49,331 nt of DNA from Eimeria necatrix (taxonomy: Eukaryota > Apicomplexa > Conoidasida > Eucoccidiorida > Eimeriidae): positions 1 through 49,331 of the forward strand of contig NW_013652942.1 of assembly GCF_000499385.1 (NCBI RefSeq). The letters run 5' to 3'. The first letter of the stretch is position 1. Each line of letters starts with the position of its first letter. The translations under genes and the position numbers were made by a program. Below the pieces are notes generated by a model, which searched no databases, was not told the DNA's origin, and saw nothing but the letters and a program-made list of their open reading frames with translations. Shown here one piece after another: positions 26,999 through 37,898 of the stretch.

Positions 26999-27069
26999 GG
27001 CTGTTTAGCCTAGTACCATGATCCTCGCTTAGGGTGCCACCGGTCCCGGGTTCAATCTTTGAAACAGCT
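26999..27069 (+). pseudogene. tRNA-Pro(AGG) pseudogene
   Basis: This 71-base stretch aligns without gaps to the intact tRNA-Pro gene at 37899-37970 (- strand), with 57 of 71 bases identical. The acceptor stem is kept (GGCTGTT with AACAGCT, one G-U pair), as are the anticodon loop with AGG at 27031-27033 and most of the B box. Three structures are broken: the D-loop GG pair has become AC, the 3' side of the anticodon stem reads GCCAC in place of GCGAG, and the T stem no longer pairs. A working tRNA is therefore unlikely. The sequence could be a dead gene copy or the head of a tRNA-derived SINE. I saw no A-rich tail or target duplication. Confidence 0.85.
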
Positions 27070-27324
27070 CTTCAACGCAGCCTAACGACCGATTGCTGCG
27101 CGTTTCATGATTCCAGCAACCGCTCATACTGCTGCCTAAACCGGACCGCGCTAGGTTTCGCTTCGTTGTCGGACCCGTCTCGTTGATGGGCCTGTTGATA
27201 AATGCTGTAGGCAGCTGCTCTGTTTTGATGCGGTGTTGACATTTCGACTCGTTGGTGAACTGCATTTGGAAGCTGCTACTCAGTGATACTGAAGCACTGC
27301 AGTACTTACGCATATGCAATATTC
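27070..27324. other. Short spacer before repeat copy B
   Basis: No gene, RNA or repeat was recognised between the tRNA pseudogene and the start of clear homology to copy A. Confidence 0.4.
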
Positions 27325-27877
27325 CACATTTGTCTGCGTCAGAGCAGCGGGCACGAATCTGATATGCAAAGTTTTACATTAATTCTGCCTAATGTGTGCA
27401 TATGCCGTTAAGGTGTTTGCGCTGGGCTTTGCGCTAATGCAGGTTCCTCACGTGTTCATCTAACGCATGCTTATATTAGCTTAATACTACTGTAACAAAC
27501 CTGCAAACGTCCACTTCCAGCTCGCCTTGAAAGTTGATATTACAAAGACTTTTGGTTCAGCTGTTTACGGACCATGCCGCAAGTTAAAGACCAATGGATG
27601 CTACTAATAGCAAATGCTCATTAAGCCAGACAGCGCTTTTCACTGGCGACTTTGTCCACACTTCTTAGTCTTCATCCCTCCTCCACAATCCTGTCTTGCT
27701 GCAGGCAGTATGGGGGAAACTAGGCTAACGGCTTCGCACTCAACAGGAACGCTTTAAATAATAGCGAAATAGCTTTATCGGCGTTTAACTGCTAATACAG
27801 CATGCCCTATTCACGATGCACCACTTGACAGATACTGTCACGCTCAAACGAAATCATTAACCTGTCAGGATCTACCC

Positions 27878-28005
27878 AAACCCTCTTAATTATCTGGTGG
27901 TCAGCCATAGAGTAGCGCTTGTTAAGGCACTAGCTAGATTGAAGAGCAGTTGAGCCCTAGCAGGCGCTACTCTATGGCTGACCACCAGATAAATTAGGAG
28001 GGTTT
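27878..28005. repeat. Long inverted repeat with 41-42 bp arms
   Basis: The left arm (27878-27918) is the reverse complement of the right arm (27964-28005), with one substitution and one single-base gap. The loop is about 45 nt. The left arm belongs to the ancestral repeat block, because a diverged version is present at 23548-23591 in copy A. The right arm has no counterpart there. The arm was therefore most likely copied in inverted orientation after the block duplicated. The near identity of the arms, against the poor identity of copies A and B, supports a recent event. Confidence 0.85.
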
Positions 28006-28589
28006 GAGTACCGTGTCGTTGACACAGACGAGGGGATTTATTCGCATTGGCAACTGTGATGTCGTGAAAAGGGTTAATTTCAACGCTGCCGTGCGTTATC
28101 CTTGAAACGTTGAAGGATGCTTCATCGACACGTTGGTACTGCCAATTAATGGGGGAGAAAAACTGTTTAAGTCTGACGGGTAGACTGCTTAATTATATTC
28201 TCGCCTGCCTTGCAACGAGAAGACCATCTAATCCAATCTTTCCACTCGAGTTAAAAGATAGGCAATTACACAGGTAGTGGGTTGCTCGAAGTTGTTTTAC
28301 GTAAATAATGCAATCAAAGTATCCTGCTGAGTTTTGCTCTCATAAACGTGAGTCATTACCTTGTGCATGCTGTTGAGTATTCAAGGAAATGGTGCAAGCG
28401 ATGTCATGCGTAGCAGCGGCCTTGCGAAAGATGCCATGCCTATGCCTACCAAATGAGCTGCTGATATGCATTTTCAACAGCCCCTATCGGAACCTAAAAG
28501 CTCGCCCGAGCACTAATTCGTCCTCGTGTAAGCTCCTTGATATCAAAGGAATATGCCAGATGGCTTGCGTGCTAACAGCGTATTTGACT

Positions 28590-28611
28590 GAGCTCTCATA
28601 ACTGAGAGCTC
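28590..28611. repeat. Small perfect hairpin
   Basis: GAGCTCTCA and TGAGAGCTC flank a 4-nt loop (28599-28602) inside repeat copy B. The homologous position in copy A does not show the same hairpin. No function is evident. Confidence 0.6.
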
Positions 28612-29149
28612 CACCTCGTGTCAACTTCAAACTTTTAGCTTCTACTAATTTGTCACGACCCTTTAGGCACTTTGTTTTTGAGATCTGGCGCTGATTCAAG
28701 GCCGAATATATCATAATTGATTATGTGCTCATATCCCTTTTCAAATGCTCGACGATGAGCGGTCCTTTCACGGAAATGTTTTCGGCCAGTATTCACTGTC
28801 CAGGGCTTGCATCTGATGAAACGCATGTTCCTCATGGCATCCACATATTGAGGCCCATCGAAGTTCTCAAAAATGTACAATTACTACAAGCATCGCGCCA
28901 GTGAGACATCTGGACTGTTCAAAGCACACTAAGCATGGCGTTTTGTGTTGTGAGTTAGCCAGTAAGGCAGCTGACAAATGCAGAGAGACCAGGCAGCGAG
29001 TTAAGTTGTAAGGCGACGCGCGCACTTTTCCGTCAGTTAAGCGAAATTGTCGTTGGAGTTTCAGGTCCCGTTTTTTTCAGATCCACTAATATCTTCAAAA
29101 AGCACGGATAAAGTCGAGTAAATGTCAACTTGTGCTCTAGATGATTTGG

Positions 29150-29470
29150 ATAGTTGATGGAGCAACGGCAGAAATATTGTCCTGATGCAGCAGCAGACGG
29201 GGCCTACTGGTTGCTTGTGTTGCTAATAGCACGTCTTCAGCTAGCGTCAGCTTGCCAAAATGGTGAGCCGTTTGGACGCTTACGGAATACGTCGAACGCA
29301 TTCGTTTGGACACGCAAACAGGTTAGTCTGTAGCACGCAAATATGCCTGGGCATACAAGGAGCAAATATGGATTTTGTTCCCAAATTCTGATCGGCACGC
29401 TTCTATCGACATTACAAAAGACATAATATTGTTCTTTGATTCTGCAGCAAGACACAGAGAATTGACATCA
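29150..29470. repeat. Diverged direct repeat, first copy (816-bp offset)
   Basis: Aligns with about 29960-30250. The clearest anchor is CAGCTAGCGTCAGCTTGCC at 29238 against the matching start at 30054, followed by a shared stretch ending near GGGCATA (29346-29352). The frames are not conserved between the two copies, so no coding role is supported. Confidence 0.65.
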
Positions 29471-29959
29471 ATATAGAATGTTGGAGCCTTTGAAATTGAA
29501 GCACTTTGGTTCCAGCAGATTCAAAGCTCACCAAAAGCATTCTTTGTGAGAAGAGCCCAACTTCTACGTGCTTTCATTTGATTTACACGCAAGCGCGAAG
29601 CTCTTTACATCGAATGTATCGATTGTTCCTGTTCTATATCGTGGACAAGTCATTCACAAATAGAGTAGCAGGCGGGACCAGCCGTTTTTAGAGTATTATC
29701 TGCACAGTCCAACCATGCTAATCACCACAACATCTGTCGCAGGCCAGCAACAATGTTAGCTTGAGAAAATAAGGTTTCAAGTGCTTTGGAGAGACCCGCT
29801 GGAGAGGCAAGTTTTAAGTTGAATTGCACCTTTTCTTCGGCTGGAAGAAATGCTTGGCGGGCCTCCAAACTTCGGCTTCTACGCCTTCACCATAGGCTTC
29901 GAAGAGTACAGAGGGATTGGATTACCTAACAATTTAAATTGCGGCATAGTTGTATTGCT
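29471..29959. other. Spacer between direct-repeat copies
   Basis: No gene or RNA was recognised. The open frames are short and match no known family. Confidence 0.4.
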
Positions 29960-30250
29960 GATGCATTGGCACCAAGTGTGTGCTACTGAAGCGGCAGAAC
30001 TAGCAGCAGGAGATAGAACCAGCTCCCTTTGTGTGCTGCAGATGGTTTATGCTCAGCTAGTGCCAGCTTTTCAAAATGGCGAGTTACTTGAAAGCTCGCC
30101 CAACACTTTGAACGCGTCTTAAATATCATGCATTTCAGGTTCGTGTGTAGCATACAAATATACCTAAGCATAGTGGGCGTTTGTGCACATTCTACCTTCA
30201 TATGCTGTATGGGACGCTTCACTTTGCCGTATTTTGAGAGTTATACAGAT
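29960..30250. repeat. Diverged direct repeat, second copy (816-bp offset)
   Basis: Partner of 29150-29470, in the same orientation. A 90-codon + strand frame (29850-30122) overlaps this copy, but the equivalent frame in the first copy is interrupted, which argues against a gene. Confidence 0.65.
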
Positions 30251-33200
30251 GTTACTCCACAGAGCTTCCCAAACTATTTCGTCGAGAATCGTTCTGAATT
30301 CAGTTTCCTCGCCCCGTGGTACGTAGGTAGATCGTCACGTTGTTTATCATGACACCACCTGATGCACTCAAAAGACGGCCGGATCTCTTCCACTAATATT
30401 CCGTCTATCGTGGCTTCATTGAAGTTTAGTGAACTTACGCGTGCGTCATCATGCGAAACTTTCAAAGGTCAGCGTCATCCCTCCTGGCCACGCACATGGT
30501 GCCTGAGGCTGTCGTATAAGGCCCAGAGAGCTGCAGCACTGCGGAAGCAGCCACTGCCTCAGTGTGCGTTTTTGCTGCAAAATGGGCATCAACACACCAG
30601 CTAGTGTAGCATAGATTTGAGAGTGCAAAAGGGCCCGGGAAAAGGGTGCAAGCCGACAAATTGCCGCATAGTGCAAAGGAGGCAAGGAACAGGTTGATGC
30701 AAGTGAAAGGCGGATAGCTGCATGGCAACGCATCGGGGTTTTTGCCTGAAACTCGTTCATATGAGACCTGCAGCTTCCTATGCAAAGACTACAGCTGCGC
30801 AAGGAAAGAATATTTGCGGTAGCGCCTACTGACGCACGGATTATAGGGGGAAAAAAGCGCGTCTAGGTAACGTTCAATTAAACTTTTTTCTGCCACGCAT
30901 TACTTGGAGCTCAGTTGGGTGCGGTCTATGCAGCTCACTATTTATCGATTGATGGTTCTATATGGCATCTGTGCATTCTGCCGGACGTCGAAGACGCCAT
31001 TGTTCTGTTTCTCAAGTTCACAGTTTTTGCTTTCAGTCATTTTGTGTGCATCGGCTGTTTGCGTTATTAGGCATAGGAGCCTTGCAGCATGCACCCGATA
31101 ACTTGTAGTGTGTTCGCGCAAAGCAAATATTTCGAGTCCACTGTTGACGCAGGACGTAAGTAGAGATTTGTCCATTAAATGCGGCTGCTTTGTTGTGTTA
31201 TTCATTCAAGTTGTGCCATCGCACCTGCGCATGGGGATGTGAACAAGCTGCGCGGCGCAAGCCGTGCTTGATGATCGACCTACGCGCAGCTGGGTTAAAA
31301 TGGCAAATGCGTAAATAAAACAATACTGATCTTCCCCAGAAGCTACGGCAGCGTTTTGTAGGAGATTATGAAACTAGATGCACGTTGTCACCGTGCTGCT
31401 CTGCTTTTCCTCCACTTGGCTCCTTGCCTTCTTCATATACATGCTTATCAGCGTGTGGGAGTGCCTGCGACCAACAAAAATATTGGTTATCGAAGAATTC
31501 ACGCGTGTGATTAAGAAGTTTAGTTCGATTCACTGAGCTACGGTTGGACCCCGCATAAACTGCGTTGAGCGCTTGACAGAGGCGGGCATTGTGAAGAAGC
31601 GGTAGCTGTTGCTGACTGGCGTCCCTAATTAAAAATGCAAAATGATTTGGATCTGTTTGTCCCATCGAAGCATTCATGGGCTCTGCATGCCATTCAAAAT
31701 GATGGTTGGTAAATTATGGTGGAACTTACAAAAATCGCTAATGACCACCAGGAGAAGCCGCAAACTTGTGTGTTTTAGCGCAGTTGATACTCACAGTCCA
31801 GTGAGCATCGGGTAGGTAGCACATTCGGAAGACACTAGAAAAGTTTAATGTAGGCTCGTCTGCCGAGAGAAGACGAGCAGATCCGTTAACACTATGAAAG
31901 AGAATGAACGCACCCCACGACAACTTCCAGGACAGTATCCTACGACATTGCGTTTTATGCAGCGTTTTCGTTCCCTGCGTGAGATTTGCTTCTCAGCAGT
32001 AGCCGATCTGGCGCGCTTCGCAGCAGTGTTCAGCACGGCAAAAGTTGACGGCGCTTGTATACGGTGTGCCAAAGGCCAAGCTGCCTAAGAGCAATCACTC
32101 ACAAACTAAAATCCGTGCCTTGCCGTGGCTGGTGTGGGATTTCTACTAGTGAACTAAATGGTGCAGATATCAATTGCCCTGTTCATTAGGCTGCAGAAGC
32201 ATTTTTAGAGTCGTAGGGAGCTGTGTGACTTCAGCATGCAAGGCTTATTTTGCTCATGCGATGCTCGAAGGGCAGTATCAGTTTTTGATGAAGCAAAATG
32301 GCCGCAGCTGCTCTAGATAGCTGGCCCCCCAAATCTTATCGGCTTTCCTAGTATGTATTCTGAACGTTGCAAGACATACCAGGACCGCGCGAAATGTGAA
32401 TGGATGATGAGTTTACTTCACTGCAATCGTTTTGGGCAGATAACAGCTGCATTTGCCGGCTGAGATCTACTCGAGCATTTTATTTTATTGGGGCACATAA
32501 CCATCCATAATGGTGTTGCAATGCTCTGAGAAGTGCTGCTTACGGAATTTTTAAGGCCAGTACACTGCCGTTGGCGTCAACGGACCTCCTGGAAACCGAA
32601 GCGTTGTTTGTGCAGCAAGCAGGTCGATGCGGCTGGAGACGACAAACGCATGTATACTTGCTTGTCTTGTGATTCTTCGTGTAAGGTAGTATTCGCGCAG
32701 TTATCGTTCAGCATATGTTTGTCACTCCAGGGGGGGGTTAAGGAATGAGCGACTGCAGCTTTTGCGGCTCCAGCAACCTTCGTTGCTAGAGGAACTTTGG
32801 AATGGCAGCAGGAGGACTGCTTGGCTCTGCCAAGCCAGGGCAAAATGCAGTATAACAAGCAAATTGTTGAATCGCAATACCTTGAGCAGTTTTTAATCGT
32901 AGCAAGAAGGTCTAAATAGCACGGTGTTGTTAATCCTGCGCGCGTCAAGGTATCTACGTTTTGGCTTCTACGGCGTCTGATTTTGGACAATTGTGCACTT
33001 GCAGCACTTGTTGGATGAGCCTTGGTTGCATGCCCATGCGTTCCGTGATGCTGGGAACGGTTTCACTATTCTTAACATGCAGCAGCATCAGCCTGCGCAC
33101 ACCGTGTTACCACCGATGGCCTTCTTGTTCTTCACAAACTGTTACATATGTGCGCGCCAAACAGCGAGTAGCTGACCAGGTTGACTCACCTTCGATAGAA

Positions 33201-34815
33201 TTTCTCAATCCCTGGCGACCATGGAGGTTTTTGATTGCACTTTTGCAGGCCTCTTTTGGGAGGAGTCTCAATGCAAAGTATTCCTTTCTTTGCACTTCCT
33301 TTGAGCCTAATAGCCGCATTAATACTGCAGATACGTCATATTCTCATGCCCAGACGTAGGTGCGACTCCGCTGCAGTCCAAATATTTAATTTTCCCGGAT
33401 TATACCCAAACTTCTACACACAATACATGTCCTGGTGCTGCAGGAAGTCTGTTTAGTTAGCTATACAGGAGGGGAGGGTGATTGGTAAAAGGATGCATGC
33501 ATGAATCCCGGGGTTTCATAACCTTCGCCGTTATCGAATGCCGGTATAGCCTCTTGTTGCATGCAGGCGCCCGCAAACGACTCCGATTCTAGACTCAGTG
33601 TGCGTCGATGCAAATTTTTGGCATTGAATGCGTGCTTATAGCAAGGCAGGTGTAGCTGTGGCTTCTACGTTCTTAGCCAGTTGTGTATGTATGTATGCAA
33701 CTCATGGAAATACAAGGAGCGGTCATGGTTGCAACAGGACTAGACGGTAGGTCTTGTATTTATCCAAACTATATTCAGATACTTTTGGACTGCCTTTGAA
33801 GCACTTTGCTAAGAGACAACTCTAGGATATCAACATACTGAGGAAGAATTATAGCCTCTATTATCTGCTCTTTGAAGATTCAGTGCAGCACTCTCTTTGA
33901 GCTTTCCAGCGACTCGCACTAAGACGTTCGCACCGTGCGAGTGAACCTTTCCGACCCGAATCTTTTGTTTTTAAGATTGAGGAATATGCTGCGTAGGTAT
34001 GCCGATGACACACATCTTGAAGGCTTTTTTTACCAGGGTCCAGTCAATGTGGCCTCTGGCTTTTGCAACTCCACTTTCAACCTTTCATGCCTTCTGTTCT
34101 ATGTCTCCTCCAGTTTCTTCGTGGCTTGATTTTCCCCTTCGTGGATTTTGGTCCTAGGTCTGTGGTCTTCTTTCATAAAGATAAAACCTCTAATGGATTA
34201 GTGCGCTGAGTTCTCGTTCAGTTCTAGTGGATTTGCCTTTGCATTTCTGCATGCACTCTTCCGCTAATATATTTTTCACCTTCAAATTATTCACTAATGA
34301 GTCACCTCGAGGAATATGCCCGGTTCTGGTTCAATTCAACCTAATCCCATTTTCTCGCCTTTAGATTCAAATGAGCTCTAACGCCACAACTTAATAAAAC
34401 ACAACAAGAACGCTTTCACCAATGCCTCAAAGAGACAAAACAGGTAGTAGCTGCTGCAGCTGCTGTAGAGATGTCCTTAATATGCTTTGCATTGCGAACC
34501 TCCTTAGAATAGCTGGTCTCTAGTTCGTCATCCCCTATGATGTCTACGCATAGTAGCTACATTAATGAGGAGTTGCATGCAACATTTGTTTCACAATGCG
34601 GGAACAAACACGTAATGACTTAGGAGCCTCGTATTCATTCTACCTCATAGGGATCATCATCTCTAGAAAGGTCTTTTGCGTCATCTCTTAGGATGTGATG
34701 CACTGTTGCGCAAACAACCACCTATTTAGCCTTATTTTCTCCTTATCTCTCAAAGCATTGCGGTTTCCTTCGGGCTATGCTTGCACCTTGATCCCTGAGT
34801 AGAATTATTTACGCT
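30251..34815. other. Intergenic DNA, no supported gene
   Basis: Overlapping open frames of 100-137 codons occur near 30.45-30.80 kb, 32.58-32.99 kb and 32.96-33.36 kb, but they compete with each other on both strands and match nothing I know. A lone YADDTHL string is encoded near 33995 (+), without any other reverse-transcriptase motif around it. A basic - strand frame near 33.17-33.34 kb is followed by a GTGAGT donor-like site but cannot be linked to another exon. I see no RNA gene. Confidence 0.4.
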
Positions 34816-36100
34816 ATGTGTGCCCTGAAGTCACCGTCAAGAGATACAGACATGAAAGCTTTGACTTGTAGCTTGGCGTTATTTCATTTGTACCAAGACG
34901 TTCCAATCCGCCTCCTAACCAGACAGAAATACATTGATGCCACGCGTTCTTACAAGTTCCGGGCAACAGGAAGCTTTGATAGATTTACACTGAAGCTTCG
35001 GGGTACAGGTGCAGTACTGGAACAAGTAAGCAAACTATCTGCATTTCCCATTTAGCTCATGGCCAATACGAAACATACGTAAGTGATCTAACATAAAGAG
35101 TTGCCTGCATTAATAAGCGCTTAGGCTACTGCCGTCAACTGCGTGAGGCGGCGAAAGTAACGGCATACAGCGACCACCAGGCTTTGACCTACATCCAGTG
35201 TATGAGTAGCGCAAGACCCCCGAGGTAAATTCCAGCGCCACACCATCGCCTTTTTGCAGGGTGTTGGCGACCAGGTTGCAAATGCAGATTCCCGCCACGC
35301 CTAACACCACGCTGTTGCGGGTACACCCCAAGTGGATGGCAAAAAGCTCACTTCATCGGTTCTGCTAGCTTTCCTCAGCAAGGAAGCGGATCCTTTTGAG
35401 CAACTGCCGCAAAGCTTGTAAAACGGCCAGTATCAACTGCTCATTGTTTGGTGAGCCGCGTGCAGGAGCTTGACAAGTTTCTGACGTTATCATGATGAGG
35501 TTGCGAAGCCGCCAAGTCGCCTTCTGCTTCCAGGGTCCTAGCCTTCATGCATGCCTTCATGTTCAGTCGCGAATGTGCATAAGTTCCTGTACCGACGGTA
35601 TTTCCGCTTTATTAAGCGCGTTGTCTTGAACATTTCATGTCAAGTTCGTCCGCCCATCAGTTCTTGCCATGAAGTTTTAAACGTCCTAAGCCTAGTCGCA
35701 GACCCTCATCGTGGCTTTGTCGTGCTCCTTGAGGAGGCTACGGTCAGCTCGTTGGCCATACAGGACACCGCTGGCAACAGCAATAGTTTCACAAGGAGGA
35801 TTACAGATTGGGGTAAAGGGGCTCGGGGCCTAACACGCAGTGCCCGGTCAAAATGTGAGATTACCTCGAAGGCCACGTCGCTTGCGAGCCCCCAGGCAAC
35901 GTGTTTGTTGTCGTGCCTTTCTCGGGGCCTGCAGGCGGCATCAAGGTGAACAACTCCAATAGCTTTTCGCTGCGGGGACCCTAGAAAAAGGAAGTGCTCA
36001 CTCCTTCCTTCAGCAGCATCCAACCAGCAGTGGCCATACCGACGGGGTTTTGAGACCAGAGAACAAGGATATATTTGAGTCCAAACAAGCTACAGCGAGC
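34816..36100 (+). pseudogene. Ty3/gypsy LTR retrotransposon Pol relic (RNase H, probable integrase)
   Basis: Broken pieces appear in the order expected for gypsy Pol. At 34816-35055 a frame holds an ALTCSLALF segment, like the linker before RNase H, and ends with GAVLEQ, the usual start of that domain. At 35097-35225, in another frame, it encodes AYSDHQALTYIQ, the classic DHxxL RNase H motif. After a +1 shift, 35230-35301 encodes GVGDQVANADSRHA, which matches the family's closing G..N.VADALSR motif. The original frame then carries DPFEQLPQSL, LYRR and ADPHRGF strings (35380-35730), compatible with the integrase zinc-binding region. HPTSSGHTDG near 36020 faintly recalls the end of the integrase core. 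Stops, frameshifts and inserted bases show it is dead. No LTRs were identified. Chromoviruses of this type are known from Eimeria. Confidence 0.72.
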
Positions 36101-36187
36101 TCTTCAGGACCGCTGTGAAGGCCTGCATTCCGTCCGCGAATCTTGGAGATGATGCTGTGATTGTGCCACCACTACAACAAGTTCTTC

Positions 36188-36590
36188 GGTAGCGGGACAC
36201 GGCAGTAATCGCTGTAAGCCACGGAGCAACCACCGCAACCACCGAGCTTCACAAACTGCCTCATACAGTCGCCGCCAAAGCCACCCCAACTAGAGCCGCA
36301 GCAGCCCCAAAAACGAGCTCTGCAGCACTTGCAGCAGCGAGGCGAGCAGCTGTGGCTGCCTCTCCTGCGGTATCCGCAAATACCAGCAACGCACAAGCCC
36401 CTGAAGCAAGTCCGAACCTGCAGCAACCCCTCGTGTAGCTGCCACGGCAAATGGATTCTCAGCCGAATAGAGAAGCGATTGAGCTGTTTATCTAGCGGGT
36501 ACAGCAGGCACCCAAAGCTGCAGTGGCCGGCCACACCAGGGTACAAAAGAGAGAAACGCAATTTAACACTTTATAAGAGGATGTCATGAA
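36188..36590 (+). pseudogene. Broken Ala/Thr-rich coding-like fragment
   Basis: One + frame reads as a low-complexity Ala/Thr/Pro/Ser-rich protein segment (for example ATTATTELHKLPHT and SSAALAAARRAAVAA). It then passes through two in-frame stops while keeping a protein-like composition (LPRQMDSQPNREAIELFI). A second + frame over the same bases is Gln/Pro-rich and also open, as happens with GCA/CAG-rich DNA. It follows the gypsy relic directly and could be retroelement Gag or tail, or a dead host exon. I cannot identify it. Confidence 0.4.
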
Positions 36591-36599
36591 AAGAATTCA

Positions 36600-37708
36600 G
36601 AGATTGAATGGAAAGGTTCTTCGCGCACTGCACTGGGACGGTACAGCTGGGAGCCGCCATGATAGTTGCCCAGGTGGGGGAATGCGCGATTTAAAATGAG
36701 GAATCCCTGTTGCTCTACTTCTTTCTTTTACTCTGGGTCTGCCTGTGTTTTGCTGCTCCTCTGTAGGGGGAACCTTTTCAAAAAGAGAGAAAGACCCCCG
36801 AAGCGACAGTCTTGCTCAGGCACTTGCAGGTTTAGGGGGTCGGAAACTGAAGTTAGGGTTAAGGATTGAGCGCTTTTACTGACTGCTCCCGCAGAACTCC
36901 AGTCTTCCAGGGCAGCTAAACACTCCGCTATGTAGCATAATATAGACTCGTCGCCCTAAATTGATTTTCTACAATGCAAGGCCTTGTATTTTTTTAAAAC
37001 TGAGTGGTGCTTCTGCGTGCTGTATTTGAGTAGCTTTTCTCCTTCGATGTAGCTATAGCCCTACGTGAACTCTAGGTGGGATTTTCCACGGGTTTTGCCT
37101 CTTTCGGGCATATTTCTAAGAGCTGCCATATTTTTAATAGCTCGTAGCTCATTATATTTGCTTATTCCTTGGCTCCCTTTAACGTTCGGCTTGACCTCAG
37201 TTATTGGGGCATTTTGTCGCTTCACAAGATTTTGAAATGCTGGATGCTGCAGCTGTTCAGTTGTATGTTGTTTCTCTCTCTTGCGTCTATTCTTTTTGCT
37301 CTGACGTACTTAAATCTATTTAGATTCTTCTCTTGCAGTTACCATCCGTTCATCTTCACTTCGATTTTAATGCTAACTAATTAGACGCCTGGGCCTGACC
37401 ATGCTGACCACTACTGGTTGCAAGCTTTATCCACTTTATCAGGCTTTTGTCGCTTAGTCTCTATTTTTCTGCTTGCATACTCCGTTACTAAAATCTTCAT
37501 TTCATTGCAGCTCATGCTTGGTTTTTCGGCTTCAATGCGTTTCATTTTGCTTCGCTTTGTGTTTTCGTTTTTTCAAGTACACCTTGCACTTCTAAAGTCT
37601 ATGCTTGTTATCCGTGTTGTGACTTCCAGTCAGCACGATAGCGGAAGGCCCTCGCAGCCACTTCCAACTTCCAAGTGCAGGCCACAAGTAAGCAAAGAGT
37701 CAACGCCG
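36600..37708. other. Intergenic DNA, T-rich in its second half
   Basis: No gene recognised. From about 37100 to 37640 the + strand is rich in T and poor in G, which creates hydrophobic-looking open frames without a family match. Two short strings resembling coccidian telomere repeats occur at 36830-36838 (TTTAGGGGG) and 36852-36863 (GTTAGGGTTAAG). They are too short to call an interstitial telomere array. Confidence 0.4.
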
Positions 37709-37885
37709 CATCCAAACAGAACGACTGCCTTCAACATATACCAACAAGGCTGCGAATTATTCGTGGGAACCTTCTGCTACAGCCGGTCCCATCATGAGAC
37801 AAAACGCAGTTCGTTCATGTGGAGGTTGTCTAACAAGCGGTTGCTAGAAAGAAACACAAAAAGCATTGCAAAAAGACCGGCGGAC
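37709..37885. repeat. Diverged direct repeat, left of the tRNA gene
   Basis: Aligns with 38161-38331. For about 48 codon lengths the alignment needs no gap, and shared strings include CAATTATTC / GAATTATTC and CGGTC(C/T). Similarity continues through an A-rich stretch that contains the probable Pol III terminator of the adjacent tRNA. Differences fall at all codon positions, so there is no sign of protein selection. Confidence 0.6.
37871..37876 (-). terminator. Probable RNA polymerase III terminator
   Basis: On the - strand a run of five T residues (the complement of AAAAA at 37870-37874) lies about 25 nt past the tRNA 3' end. A run of four or more T residues is the usual Pol III stop signal. 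Confidence 0.55.
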
Positions 37886-37898
37886 GCGCCAAGTGAGA

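Larger units (their letters stand above)
27325..29030. repeat. Long diverged direct repeat, copy B
   Basis: Homologous to 22976-25720 (copy A) in the same orientation, about 4.3 kb downstream at the left edge. It lacks the extra 0.9 kb of copy A. It carries two structures: a fold-back inverted repeat (27878-28005) and a perfect 9-bp hairpin with a 4-nt loop (28590-28611). No open frame is conserved between the copies, so the block looks like old duplicated non-coding DNA or an unrecognised transposon. Confidence 0.7.

Noticed and set aside
32577..33359. Open frames of 132-137 codons on opposite strands
   Set aside because: They contradict each other, have no recognisable domain, and no plausible exon chain was found.
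33935..34129. YADDTHL string resembling a non-LTR reverse transcriptase active site
   Set aside because: No other reverse-transcriptase motifs lie nearby in any frame, and it is about 0.5 kb too far upstream to be collinear with the gypsy relic (whose motif should be Y-x-DD followed by ILI/V).
36830..36864. Telomere-like TTTAGGG and TTAGGG strings
   Set aside because: Only isolated motifs, not a tandem array; compatible with chance in a G-rich stretch.
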